A stretch of DNA of 64,000 nt from Iris pallida (GCA_029216955.1 JANAVB010031417.1:23952331-24016330); one strand, 5' to 3'. Counted from the first letter of the stretch, positions 10,443-20,917 are shown. Translations and numbers: made by a program. The notes: generated from the sequence alone by a model not told the origin.

Positions 10443-10859
10443 TTAGATGGTATGCCGTCTTGTCAATGCTTTATTCGTTTTGGATTGAAACGAATCTTCC
10501 ACCTGTCCCCCAGCTGGTGGTGAGTCATCAGAACTGCTACTAGTGGGAGGTGAGTCATTGTCCTCGTCAGTAGGGATGTATTCAGGAGTAATTACCTCCG
10601 CCTCATAGACCCAGATAGGTTGAGGGTCAGCCTGAATTTCGTCCCACCATCCGTCCCAGTCATAGAGATAAGATGGCGAATCATCATCAACAGGCATTCT
10701 CTGTAACTGTTCTTCAGTAGGTATCAATGGTGCCTCAGCATAGTCAATATCTGCATAATCAGTGTCAGAAAAAAACTCTGAAGGAACTGATCCGCAGACT
10801 GAATCGTCTGGTAAGTCAACCGGCCCAGGGCAAGAACCAACTGATTCGTCAGTATCCAT
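10443..10859 (-). CDS. Small acidic Trp-rich viral protein of unknown function, right copy
   Basis: The same ORF as 2069-2485, starting at the ATG 10857-10859. It has the same YDWDGWWDEI motif and Asp/Ser-rich tail, with one Glu-to-Lys difference near the C-terminus. Its frame is -1 relative to the preceding ORF and is open only from about 10925, so it could be reached either by reinitiation after the stop at 10886-10888 or from this ATG. Function not recognised. Confidence 0.6.
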   Translation of the reverse strand: MDTDESVGSCPGPVDLPDDSVCGSVPSEFFSDTDYADIDYAEAPLIPTEEQLQRMPVDDDSPSYLYDWDGWWDEIQADPQPIWVYEAEVITPEYIPTDEDNDSPPTSSSSDDSPPAGGQVEDSFQSKTNKALTRRHTI

Positions 10860-10885
10860 AAAACAGAGGAGTTGCCCACCAAGCT

Positions 10886-12382
10886 TCACAGCTGCATCAG
10901 TTGAGACGCGATTGTAGCCTCAGCGAGAATCGCATCCTCCGCGCTGTCGTCTCCTTTAGCCTGAACACCTGCAGGACCAAGGCACATGTTGTCGAAAAAA
11001 TCCAAGAGCAGGATCTCATTATCTTCTTCGTTGACGGGCTTCACGGTAATGTAGTCCGCCAAAATGATGGTGCTGCTGCAGGAGAGGACCGCCTGTCCTC
11101 CGGAAAGTTTTCGGGCTTCAGCAAAGAACTCCTTAGCAGCGCCATATCTCTCCTTCCCTTCATGGAAGTTGCCCTTCTTGAAGGTAGAGAACTGAAGTCC
11201 TGGATCTCCGTCAAGGCGATGGAGCTCCCAAATCTGATATGAGGGGAAGCATTTGATGTAGCGCTTCTCCTCCCAAATACTCCAGATTCTGAACCTGAAC
11301 ATGTTCTGGAACCTGGAAGCACAAGCTTTCGCTCCTTCCCAGCAAATTTCTGGGATAAACTGTTTATAGATATTTTCGTCCAAGGAGCAGATGAACATTT
11401 CATGGACGAAACCCTTTTTAATTTGTACGGATAAATTTACAATCTCCTGGAAACAAGAAACCAGGTGAATGTTTCCGTAACTTGAATATATGACCTCTAA
11501 TCCTTCAAAGTACTTAGTGATGTTGGAATCATCTAGGCGTCTGAAGTATTGTAAGAGGCGGGCTTCATCAATCAGCCCCTGCTTGTATCTAGTTATCATT
11601 CCCTGAGCCATGCCCTCAGCATCCATGCTTTGGGTTCGTTCGTCATCAATGTTCAGGGAGGTGCAGAGTTTTAGCAAGTCTGGTATACGAAGATTGACCA
11701 GATCATGGCTATGAATCTGCTCGAGAATTTTACTGAGTTCTTTGTGCTCTGAAGAAGGTCCACAAAAAAGATCCCTCTCCATGGCGTCAAGTGCAGGAGA
11801 CCTTGAAGTAGCGCTAGAGGCCATCATCGTAAGAGCCTGCTGCCTGACATCAAACAATTTTGAATTTAGCTGCTCAGACTTCTCTCGAACAGCAAGGAAC
11901 TGTTTTTCAATCTGGGATAACCAAAAATTGGCTCCCTTAGTGTCGTTAGACTGAATGGCTCGATAGCAGCCATTGAACTTATCCCAAGCATCCTTGTCAT
12001 TTCTTTCAAGTTCTTGGTTGTACCAGTTTTTACCACAGTGCTGGCGAAGGTCTTGTTTTGCTGGAAAGGTACGAGCCGCTTGGGTCCACCTTTCAGAAGT
12101 TGTTGGGCCTGTGTGCCCTGCTGAGCCTGTACGGCTTGAGAGGCCTGTGTGGCCTGAACTTGGGCCTGTGTGCCCTGAGGAGCTGATACGGCCATAGGGC
12201 TGTTCGCCTGGCCTGCCACGACTAGAACCTGGGCTATTCGCCTTGGGCGTTCCAGCAGATGACGAAGATGCCTGTGCGGCACCAGCTTTGGCCTTTTTCT
12301 GGCCGATAACAGGAGTGAAGGCATCCTGCCTCTTCATCTCCTCGTGAATGGACTTCATTTTCCGGTAGTCCTCCGGATCCAT
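10886..12382 (-). pseudogene. Viral ORF in the transactivator/viroplasmin position, right copy
   Basis: It starts at ATG 12380-12382, seven bases from the pol stop (12387-12389). The C-terminal two thirds match the left copy and continue past the left copy's break to a stop at 10886. Two indels (an insertion near 12228 and a deletion near 12028) shift the Ala/Gln-rich N-terminal linker out of frame and then restore the frame. The ORF therefore stays open, but about 65 residues of the linker are replaced by a Gly/Ser/Thr/Arg-rich sequence. The family is not recognised by sequence. Confidence 0.6.
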
Positions 12383-12386
12383 AGCA

Positions 12387-14344
12387 TCACGAAGGCCTGG
12401 TAAGAGTATCAGCAAGAAAGTTAGTATATCCGGGAATATAATTAACTTCATAATTAAAAATCTCTAAATAAAGAGCAATTCTAATCCTACGAAGATTTTC
12501 TTCTGGATTATTAATAGTTTTCTTTTTAAGAAACTGAGCCACAGATTTATTGTCAGTTTCAATAATAAAATTTCTGTAAAGTAGATAAATGCGCAAACTC
12601 TTTATTGCTAATTTGACAGCAAGTAATTCCTTAGTCATAAGTCGCGTACTTAATCTGGGTTTTAGTGAATTTTCCAGAGGTATACGCAATAATTTCTTTA
12701 TTTTTTGCAATTAATACTCCTGTCCAAAAGTAATCAGAAGCATCAGTTTGCATAACAAGTTTATCTTCATTCAAAGGAAAATAAAGGATTTTCTGGTCTT
12801 TTACCAGTTCCTTAATTTTAGCAATTTCTTCTTTTTCACTTAATGAAAGTGTAATTGATATTCTACTAGTATCCCATTTCCTAGGTTGTTCACCAGTCTC
12901 AGTTTTATACTTGGCTTGTTCAGCTGCTAGCTTATCTTGTAATTTTTCAACTCTAGCAGAAAGGTGAGGAATAAACTTTCTACCGTAGTTAAGCAATCCA
13001 AGAAAACTCTGAAGTTCCTTCAACATTTTGAAGTCTTCAGGAAAATCTTTTATCTTAGCATAGATATGTTGCTGTAACTCAATTTGTCCATTTTTTATTA
13101 CTTTTCCCAAGAAATCAATCTCTGTTCTGAACAGTTCGATTTTCTTAGGGCTAAGTATAATTCCATTATCAAGTAATAACCTAGTCACTTGTAATAAATG
13201 ATCTTTATGATCTTCCGCAGTTTTGGAGAACACAAGAATATCATCAATATAAACAACAACAAAATCTAGGTGTCCAAAAATTGAATTCATCCATTTCTGG
13301 AATATTTGTGGAGCGTTCTTTAATCCAAACGGCATAACAAGCCATTCGAAATGTCCCTGAGGACAACTGAATGCAGTTAGCTCAATGGAAGTTTTATCAG
13401 CTAGCTTTAGTTGCCAAAAACCAGACTTGGCATCAAACTTACTATAAAACTTAGCTCCCTGTATCTGTCTAATAAGATTTTCAGCAGAGGGGATAAAATA
13501 ACCATCAAACTTTGTATAGCTGTTAAGCTTACGATAATTAATAACCATCCTAGCCTTTCCTCTTTTTATCTCAGCGTGATTTCTGACTAAGAATGCATGG
13601 AGATGAATGAGTACTATGGCTTTTTTGTATTAGTTTTAATCGAAGTAGTTCGTCAATCTGCTTAGCGAATTCCTCCCTGTCAGTGGGAGAAACCATAATG
13701 CTATTAACACGAACTTTCGATTCTTTATGTGCATCTAAAAGCTCAATCTTACAATATCGTGGTGCCTTATAAAACCATTTTAATGGATTATCAGAATATA
13801 ATGGTTCTAACATACCATGAATAACTTTCTAGGAAATTATTATCAGTCGAATATTGTATGTGCATATTTTATCATCTATCTCACCACGCTGTGCTGCGGG
13901 TGGAATTTTTGTAGCAAGTGAAACATTAAATGGCACGCGAGGTATGGAGCGTCCATCAATGTCAAAATAATGACGATTAAAGGGAGGGTAATTACGCAGA
14001 TTATCCATTCCTAATAAACAATCATTATCGAAATCTTTTGGTAGTAGTCGAAAAGTGTACTGATATGTCTTAAAATTACCATGAATATCAGGAATTTGGA
14101 CATCAATTAGTGCCCCAAATTCAACAGATATCTGGCGACCCATAAAATCATTTAGTCGACAGGGTTTGTCGAGCTTGTATCGTAAATGTTCGGGTATAAA
14201 CATTTCTTGTAATAAACTTACTTCGGCTCCTGTGTCAAGGAGTGCATGAATAGTTAGTTCTTTATATCCAGGGGTGCAAATAGTTAAAGGTATGTAAATA
14301 TGTCCCTGTGGATATGTTTTAAGATCAAGGGTTGTCTTGAGCAT
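12387..14344 (-). pseudogene. pol: Viral pol: protease, RT, RNase H, right copy (frameshifted)
   Basis: The likely start is the ATG at 14342-14344, which overlaps the end of the upstream 180-codon ORF in another frame. The protease active site is intact here (LLDTGAEVSLLQ, around 14207-14240), unlike in the left copy. The RT (VVVYIDDILV) is intact within 13548-12631. Frameshifts occur near 13830-13850 (two small indels), near 13597 (one base gained, between protease and RT) and near 12633 (one base gained inside RNase H). The pieces are therefore 14473-13829, 13813-13571, 13548-12631 and 12710-12387. Confidence 0.9.
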
Positions 14345-14867
14345 TGTCCAGATTAAGTAATTTTTCCCATTCAAGGGTATTATCAGATAGAATTGAGGAA
14401 CCCTCATCACATTTAAGCCAATCATCATCGTCAAGTTGGTTAATTTGTTCAAATTCAAAACCAGTTTGCTCAATTGCCGTACTCATAATGTCAAGATCAA
14501 TATGATCAGTTTCAGAAATAGGGATTTGATCACGAGAAGGCTCGGGATCAGAATCAGAATCCTCAATCTCATGTATTTGAGGGATTCGGGCGAAAGTCAC
14601 CTTCTTCTTGCGTTTATTTGATTCAAGATGAATCGTGTTAGAATGATTCTTATAAGCATAAATATGCTCCCTTAATTTTCTTTTTGTTTGCTCCAAACTT
14701 TGCATTACAATGGTCTTGTAATTTGATATGGAGGCTTCCATTTTAATAATAGTCTTAACTTGTTTTACCAAGCATAACATTTTGTAGGCTTCAGAGATCT
14801 GAACCGGATTGTAACTAATAGATTTGTGAAACCGTAATGTTCTTTGAGTAGGTTCTTTTTTCTTCAT
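14325..14867 (-). CDS. 180-codon viral ORF of unknown function between movement protein and pol
   Basis: Its ATG (14865-14867) overlaps the movement-protein stop as TTAATG, a stop/start overlap that suits termination-reinitiation. Its 3' end overlaps the pol start. The protein has a helical N-terminal half rich in Lys/Gln, a basic cluster (NKRKKKVTFA) and then an acidic Asp/Ser/Glu region. It could be a virion-associated or adaptor protein by position and charge pattern, but no family motif is visible. The left genome lacks almost all of it through a deletion of about 465 bp. Confidence 0.6.
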   Translation of the reverse strand: MKKKEPTQRTLRFHKSISYNPVQISEAYKMLCLVKQVKTIIKMEASISNYKTIVMQSLEQTKRKLREHIYAYKNHSNTIHLESNKRKKKVTFARIPQIHEIEDSDSDPEPSRDQIPISETDHIDLDIMSTAIEQTGFEFEQINQLDDDDWLKCDEGSSILSDNTLEWEKLLNLDNAQDNP

Positions 14868-15766
14868 TAAGAAAGATCAGAAGTATTTTCCCTAATAGGG
14901 GGTAATGCTGAACTGAGCATAAGATTATCTCTTCTGGATTTATCATTGATCATAAGACTAGTTCTTCCCTCCATAGGTGGATCACTGATACTACTTCTAT
15001 GGGCAGAGATTTCAGGAGAAATAGATATTCTTCCTGTATCAAGATGTCCCATAGAATTAGATCGTGAAATCCTAACTGAATTAGAGGATGAAGCCTCATT
15101 ATCATGTGACTGGGGTCTTTGTCCACTTAATACAGTAGAGATAGTATTGCCCGAAGCAATAAAGTTCTCAGTAGGTACTTCAAGTTTAGGTTTTAAGGAT
15201 TTGACAAATATTTGCATTTCATTGTCAAGCCTTAAATATTCTAATTTAACTAATCTGGGTTGTATAGTTTTACCCATACCAACCTCGAAGAGTTTAACTA
15301 GATGTTTAGGTGTGATGGATTTAAACGTAGGAGTATCGTTTAAAGTCATACAATGTTCCCATTGAATACCTAAAACCTTAGATCCCGGCATAAGCTCTAT
15401 GCCTTGAAGGTTTATAGATAAAGTACATGTTTTCTCTATATTCTCATCATCAAGACTTATAGAGAAATCAGGATGTATATTTATCCCAAATAGTCTATTT
15501 ACTAAATTTGATTTAGCTCCTCCAATAATACTATTAAGAGGGCTATTAATGATACGTTCATCCATACAAACCACAAGTATGGGAGTATCAATTCCAGTTC
15601 TAAATAGACCAGTTATTTTTAACTGAATTAACCCGATATGTAGATATCTCATCTTTGGGTACTTCTTTCTAATTTTTTCTATTTTCTTTTTATCAAGTAG
15701 ACAGATGGACGAAAAATCTTCTCCGCCACGCAACTCGATATTCCCTTGCATTCGTTTCGAACACAT
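14867..15766 (-). pseudogene. Viral 30K movement protein, right copy (upstream frame broken)
   Basis: 299 codons cover the movement-protein core (RYLHIGLIQLKITGLFRTG, GGAKSNLVNRLFGINIHPDF) and the Ser/Arg-rich C-terminus. Compared with the left copy, one base is gained near 15753 and bases are lost near 15928 and 16157, which cut it from the dUTPase-like domain. The start at 15766 is an artefact of the break. The 30K family mediates cell-to-cell movement through plasmodesmata. Confidence 0.8.
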
Positions 15767-16140
15767 AGGTGTGTTTATTTAAAAATCGAGGTTGGAAGGA
15801 TATAGGTTTATATACTTCCTTTTTATCAGAATGAGGAATAGCTTCTTTAAGCTTTTCCAAATCTTCATCAGTAATTTCGAATTGTTCACCTTCACTTTGT
15901 TGTAGGCTTGAATTCGAAGTTTCTTCTAAATTAGCTTATTCATATAGATTCTAAACTCATAGTAGTGTTCATCAGGGTCTCTCCGGTCGGAACTAATACC
16001 AGAACTAGAACCTGGTTGAGGAACTGCATTGGAAGGAAGAATATCTTCCACCATAGGTAGATCCTCATATTTATGTATTACTAATAACCCGATAGGGTCA
16101 CCTCGGTGAATGATATAATCACCCTCATATACTATATTTT

Positions 16141-18396
16141 TTACGGTAATACATACATATGTCTCGATACTGGTTCAATAAAACCTTGTGTCAAAAGTAT
16201 ACCTTTATTTGTATGTAAAGGAACACTATGGATAATACCATAATATCCAAGAGGTATAAAGATGCGTAAACCAAGACGTATCTCGGCACTTCTGTATCGT
16301 TTAATACAGACATCCTCTTTAGAGTATAAAGTAAATCCAGCAGAAATCCCTTCTTTAACAGGGAGGATAGCTTTATCGTCTAATAGAGTGATGCGTATCT
16401 GATTATAAGTTTTATTTATTGTATTCATATTAATCTTGAGATGCTCTATAGCATTACTTAGATTCTCAACTTCGGAAGAATAATCTTCTCCAGAAGATTC
16501 ATCTATAGACTCAATCTCGTATATAGATGAAGCAGAATTATTACTGCTAACTTCATCAATGGTCCCAATATGAATACCAAATTCATCAAGATCTGTTATG
16601 ATCACGCTGTTTATATTCTCAGGACATTCATTAGCGAATTGTCCCTCTTTGTTGCATTTGAAACATTTGCAACCCTTCTTAAATTTTTTACGTTTGATAA
16701 ACTTCCTTTTTCGAAAATTCTTTTCTGTCTTAAACTTCTTTTTGAAGTTAGGTTTCCATTTTTTCCTAGTAATTTTCCATTTTTTCCTACTAAGGGTTTT
16801 ACCCTTTTTCCATGTCTTTTTCCATTTTGGTTTGTGCCAAATAGGAGGACAACCAAATTGGTAGTTAACATCTTCCTCATACTTGTTACAGCATCTGTAA
16901 CCAAGTACTGAGTTTTTAATAAATTTGTTCATTTGTGAAGCAGCCTTGGCTTGCTCACAAGTCTCTTCCATGGTTCTCATACATGCTTTTTTCAGCATAC
17001 CTGTTGTATGTAGACCATTTAAACCACCTCGTAGTTCATCATATTTAGCTTTAATAATATTGTTCCAAGGATAAGGAATTTTAGTAAAAAATCCCTCCAT
17101 CCAGAACTCCTTTTCACTATTATTATTTAGATGGAAAATTAGTCCAATATATTTGGACACAAATTCCTCAAGCATACAGATGTCACACAAAATCATTTTG
17201 TGGAGTATCTTACTGTAATTTTTTGTTGCTTGAGAGACTTCACCTGTGAAGTCGGCCAAGAGCTGTTTTATTAGCTCATTAAGTGCGAAGAATTTATCCG
17301 GATTAGCTTTAAGAGTCTCAATTTTCTGAGGATTTAACATTTCAAAGTTACGTAACCAAGCAATGCAATCACCTTGCCAATGACTAGTGGCATAGTGAAT
17401 AAATCCTTCAGTACTAATATCTGCAGGAAGGAAATATACCATTCCTTGCATTTTTTGTAACCAATTAGAGAGATATTCTCCAATTTGTTTGTGTGGTATA
17501 TTTTCAAGATTTAGAATTAATCCATCAGATAAATATCTTTTATCATGTTGATAAGCCTGCTGGGAAGTATGGAATTTATTCCAATCTTTTCGTCTTTCTT
17601 CACGGAATTTTGAAGTATATGGAGTGGTTGCTCCTAATACAACATTAGGATCTCTCATAAGCACTTCAGGACTGGGTGGTAAAGTCCCTATATTCGTAAG
17701 TGGTTCTGCTTCGACAATTATTCCCATAGTGTCGGAACTACCTTGACCTTCTTCATTGGTACGAACGTAGAGAGGTTCTACTTCGTTATCCGAGAGGTCA
17801 GAATCTGAACTCTCAGCATACTTCCATTTGAAGAAGTCAATAGCCTTAGCATGTTGATCATAATATTCATATATTTTTTGACTATCGGTATCACCCGACA
17901 ACTCTTGTTGTTGTAATCTTAAGAAGTGTTTGTAAATGTTTTCATCAATTTCTTCTGGAGGAATAATATTAGTTTCCTTAGAAGAAAGTTTTAACATGTT
18001 TATGCTATTGGCCCAACGGCTTCTAGCAATAATCGTTGAATTAGGGGGTAAGATAGTTGGCCTGCTAGAGGCTGTATCTTCCATAGGAATTTTACCTAAA
18101 CTCTTTAGGTGATTCCTAGTTAAGAAAACTTCACTTCCTAGACTTTTTATGTCATTTCTGGCTTGGAAAAGTTCTTTTCCAATCGCAGTAACATCCCTTT
18201 GGATACTACGCATGCTTTCATGCATATTACTATTCATAGTAACCATAGTGTCTACTATGAAGTTGTAAATCCCATTTTCAGGGTTTTCCGTAGAAGGAAG
18301 ATGAATCAGATGATTGTATCCGATCAAACTGTACGGACAGCGATGGTCACTCGCTGCTACCCGTGATTCGGCCTTAGCCTCAATACCGTCTCCCAT
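16141..18396 (-). CDS. Viral coat protein-zinc knuckle-dUTPase-like polyprotein, right copy
   Basis: A 751-codon open frame from ATG 18396. Residues about 1-130 hold a possible coiled coil, 170-260 are acidic, 270-500 are capsid-like, 540-620 are very Lys/Trp-rich, then comes the knuckle, then an acidic linker and the first part of the dUTPase-like domain (ISAGFTLYS). It shows directly that the dUTPase-like domain is translated in frame with the coat protein. The knuckle has lost its His: CFKCNKEGQFANEC, codon 16639-16641, so zinc binding is probably lost in this copy. A one-base loss near 16157 ends the frame. Confidence 0.85.
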   Translation of the reverse strand: MGDGIEAKAESRVAASDHRCPYSLIGYNHLIHLPSTENPENGIYNFIVDTMVTMNSNMHESMRSIQRDVTAIGKELFQARNDIKSLGSEVFLTRNHLKSLGKIPMEDTASSRPTILPPNSTIIARSRWANSINMLKLSSKETNIIPPEEIDENIYKHFLRLQQQELSGDTDSQKIYEYYDQHAKAIDFFKWKYAESSDSDLSDNEVEPLYVRTNEEGQGSSDTMGIIVEAEPLTNIGTLPPSPEVLMRDPNVVLGATTPYTSKFREERRKDWNKFHTSQQAYQHDKRYLSDGLILNLENIPHKQIGEYLSNWLQKMQGMVYFLPADISTEGFIHYATSHWQGDCIAWLRNFEMLNPQKIETLKANPDKFFALNELIKQLLADFTGEVSQATKNYSKILHKMILCDICMLEEFVSKYIGLIFHLNNNSEKEFWMEGFFTKIPYPWNNIIKAKYDELRGGLNGLHTTGMLKKACMRTMEETCEQAKAASQMNKFIKNSVLGYRCCNKYEEDVNYQFGCPPIWHKPKWKKTWKKGKTLSRKKWKITRKKWKPNFKKKFKTEKNFRKRKFIKRKKFKKGCKCFKCNKEGQFANECPENINSVIITDLDEFGIHIGTIDEVSSNNSASSIYEIESIDESSGEDYSSEVENLSNAIEHLKINMNTINKTYNQIRITLLDDKAILPVKEGISAGFTLYSKEDVCIKRYRSAEIRLGLRIFIPLGYYGIIHSVPLHTNKGILLTQGFIEPVSRHMYVLP

Positions 18397-18811
18397 GGGT
18401 GAGGAGTATGTTCTTGAGTATATGAGCTATAATAGGCTCTAGTAAATTTTAACAAAAATATTCTGAGATCCCTGTGATTACTCGTTTTGACCCTTAATTC
18501 CGCGGCTAGTCATAGCTCCCCTATGTACATGGACGGCGTCCAAGTACTACCATGGTTTTCTGGCAGGGTTTGGCCTCGAACATACGACCACAAGCCTGAA
18601 CTACCGCTTCACGGAACAAGAGCACAGCTTTGGTTCGTTTCCTACACCAAGCGTAAGAGCTACACACACATCTTAGCTTTATTTTTGTTAGAATCACTAA
18701 GAGACTATTATTGCACAATACTCAAGAACACAGGTATTTACTCACACATAATTAAAAAAAATAACAAAAAGGAGAGATAACTTACTAAGAACCAGTAGAT
18801 CTTTATTTATT

Positions 18812-18825
18812 TGGCTCTGATACCA
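18812..18825 (-). promoter_or_regulatory. Viral primer binding site (tRNA-Met), right copy
   Basis: TGGTATCAGAGCCA on the minus strand, about 416 bases upstream of the coat-protein ATG of the right genome, followed by AATAAATAAA. Confidence 0.9.
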
Positions 18826-18944
18826 GATTCTTGTACACAAGCGGAAAGAAAGCGGAAAGAAATGAACAAAAGCAGAAACACTCAGAACACACTTATTACA
18901 AAACACTCTCAAACTCTGTTGCCCTTAATCACGTACAATCCCAT

Positions 18945-18954
18945 CTATATATAG
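18945..18954 (-). promoter_or_regulatory. TATA box, right viral promoter
   Basis: CTATATATAG at the standard distance upstream of the primer site. It would drive the right genome. Confidence 0.7.
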
Positions 18955-19051
18955 GGACTTAAGGGTCGGTACTAACCGGTTAAGCCGGTAAGGGCTACCG
19001 GTGTCAGCCCGTCTCTCCTCAATCAGTGAGGAAAGATTCCTCCCAATCCTT

Positions 19052-19920
19052 CCATCCATCATTTATTAACCCAACAACCCTTCTCTCTCCTCATTTACTT
19101 TCTCATTAACACCTTCTTCCTGATAACTCTCTCTCCACCTACCTAGAGAGAGGCTTAGCAAGTGCAACTTGCTTCATGGAGGAACTCCATTTTTGTTGTT
19201 CCATTATCTTCCTCACAAGATTCTAAGACACTTTAGTACTTAGCAGTTTTAATTTCTATAGTATATTTCTCGTAGATCTAAGTTTGTTGCATTTCGGATT
19301 TCTTGGGTTTTGACCTACTGAACTTGGATGTTTCCGGAGATTGAGAGTTCCATGTAGTAGGAATCTCGATTTTACGCAAGTTTGGCCTTTGAATGGTTGG
19401 ATCAAGTCTTGGCCGAAATGGGGTTTCTTGAGTTCTTGTGTCCCATGGCTGCTTGTCTCGGCCTTGGGGAGAAGACAAAGCTTTTACGCACACGTTTTAT
19501 GTGCCCGTATAGTGTATCCCCTTTACGCCCATATTTTACATGCCCGTATAGTGTTTTACCTTTACGCACACGTGTTTACGTGCCAGCGTAATCTATTCTA
19601 CGCGGAGTTCATCTGAACTTTACGCAGGGGCTATTCTCGCTCGCATAGAGTCTCGCTCGCATGCCATTTCACTCGCGTAGAGTTCTCGTTCACGTAGAGC
19701 CTCGCTCGCGTGCAGCTTGCTCGCGTAGAACCTCGCTCGCGTACAGCTTGCTCGTGTAGACTTCTCTCGCTCACGTAGAGCCTCGCTCGCGTGCAGCCCT
19801 GCTCGCGTAGAGCTGTCCTTACTTGGTCTTGCCCGCGTGAAGCCATTTTACACTCGGGACCCCTGGCCTAGCGTAGTTTCGCTAGCGTAGAGGCTTTGAG
19901 CCCTTGGCGTATCCCGTCTG
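19052..19920 (+). repeat. Duplicated host LTR segment and its continuation with a minisatellite
   Basis: 19052-19470 repeats 1271-1688 with about five substitutions and one indel. From 19471 the LTR continues into a GC-rich array (about 19480-19870) of degenerate units around TTTACGCACACG and GCTCGCGTAGAGC. The short reading frames in it are products of the array, not genes. The LTR has no proper 3' end: it stops at about 19920, where Tat-element sequence starts. Confidence 0.8.
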
Positions 19921-19981
19921 CTCTTTTTTTTATACTCTTGCACCTTTTGTCATGAACTTGATAATCACGAATGGATACACA

Positions 19982-20917
19982 TCATGGTATAACAAGTACT
20001 TTGACGTGACATGCCGGATTGTAGGCGGTTGATGCCACTTTCTGAATGCGGTTCTTGTCACAGAATCTGCTGAAAATATGGCTGATAAACTGTGGACCAT
20101 TGTCGTGGATAATCCTTCGAGGTACCCCAAAACGGTAGATGACATGGTGCTTAATGAAGCTGATCACCCTAGAGCTCTTCACTTCCATCAGCGGAACTGC
20201 TTCTACCCATTTAGAGAAGTAGTCGGTGATGGCTAGGATGAAGCGGTGTCCCCTCGATGATGGAGAGGTGATCGATCCTACAATGTCCATGTCCCAAGCT
20301 TGAAAGGGCTAAGAGGCGACCGTAGGATGTAGTGGTTCTGATGGTATATGGATAAAGTCGACGTGAAGCTGGCACTCATGGCACTTTTTGGCATAGTCGA
20401 CGGCGTCGGCTGTCATGGTTGACCAGTAGTAGCCCATGTGTCGCAGTCGATCCTGCAGCTTAGGGCTAGGTTGATGAGCCCTACAAGTCCCATCATGAGC
20501 TTTCCGAAGGGCTTCGGCTGCTTCTTTGCTGGATAGACATCGAAGGAGAAGTCCATCGTAGGAACGTCGGTACAACGTTTTAGTGGCTGTATCATAGTAA
20601 AATCGAAGGGAACGCATTCTGACTGAGACGGCTTCCTTCGGGTCTTCTGGAAGAATTCTATAGACAGCAAAGTCGATGAATGGGAACCTCCAGTCTTGAA
20701 CATTAACAACGGAGCTTGTCGTCATGGCATGGGCCATTTGTGAGCATAGGTTGTTCTTGGGACAGATCAAGTCTCGACCAACTACCGTGACGTAGTGTTG
20801 AGTCCCGAGGGGTGCTGCTAATGAAGCTGCGAGGCCGGCCAGACCGTCAGCCTCCAGGTTTTGTAATCGAGGTACGTGTTCTATGAAGAACTTGGTGAAG
20901 ATTGAAATAATATTCAA
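19982..20917 (-). pseudogene. Tat-lineage integrase (truncated)
   Basis: The first part (20917-20309) has the zinc-binding HHCC region (KAHDGTCRAHQPSPKL, KKCHECQLH). A stop lies at about 20310. The second part has the catalytic core start (DMDIVGSI...DYFSKWVEAVPL) and RFGVPRRIIHDNGPQFIS. The frame ends near 19982 and the rest of the integrase is missing. In an intact element this enzyme inserts the cDNA. This copy cannot work. Confidence 0.85.

Larger units (their letters stand above)
1689..19051 (-). mobile_element. Endogenous pararetrovirus (Caulimoviridae-like), tandem dimer
   Basis: A 17.4-kb insertion on the minus strand contains two genomes head to tail. Three copies of a TATA/tRNA-Met primer-site region lie at about 1689-2068, 9930-10442 and 18760-19051. 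The distances between primer sites are 8229 and 8841 bp. Most of the difference is a roughly 465-bp deletion in the left copy and a roughly 145-bp local duplication in the central repeat. No integrase is encoded, and the gene content (coat protein with CCHC knuckle, 30K movement protein, protease, RT, RNase H) is that of plant pararetroviruses rather than LTR retrotransposons. Coat protein upstream of movement protein, then pol, then a separate ORF, resembles the order known for cavemoviruses. That is a placement by gene order only. Both genomes carry frameshifts and stops, so neither is intact. Confidence 0.93.
18760..19051 (-). repeat. Right terminal copy of the viral promoter/primer-site region
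   Basis: The 5' end of the dimer on the minus strand begins about 97 bases upstream of the TATA box and matches 1689-1985 and the central region. The junction to host LTR at 19051/19052 shows a two-base overlap (CC). Confidence 0.85.

Noticed and set aside
1689..19051. Virus block as an LTR retrotransposon
   Set aside because: No integrase, no TG..CA ends and no 5-bp duplication. A movement protein and a CCHC coat protein are present, so it is a pararetrovirus.
19631..19846. Arg/Ser/Glu-rich frame in the array after the virus
   Set aside because: It is generated by the GCTCGCGTAGA minisatellite, with no start context and no conservation.
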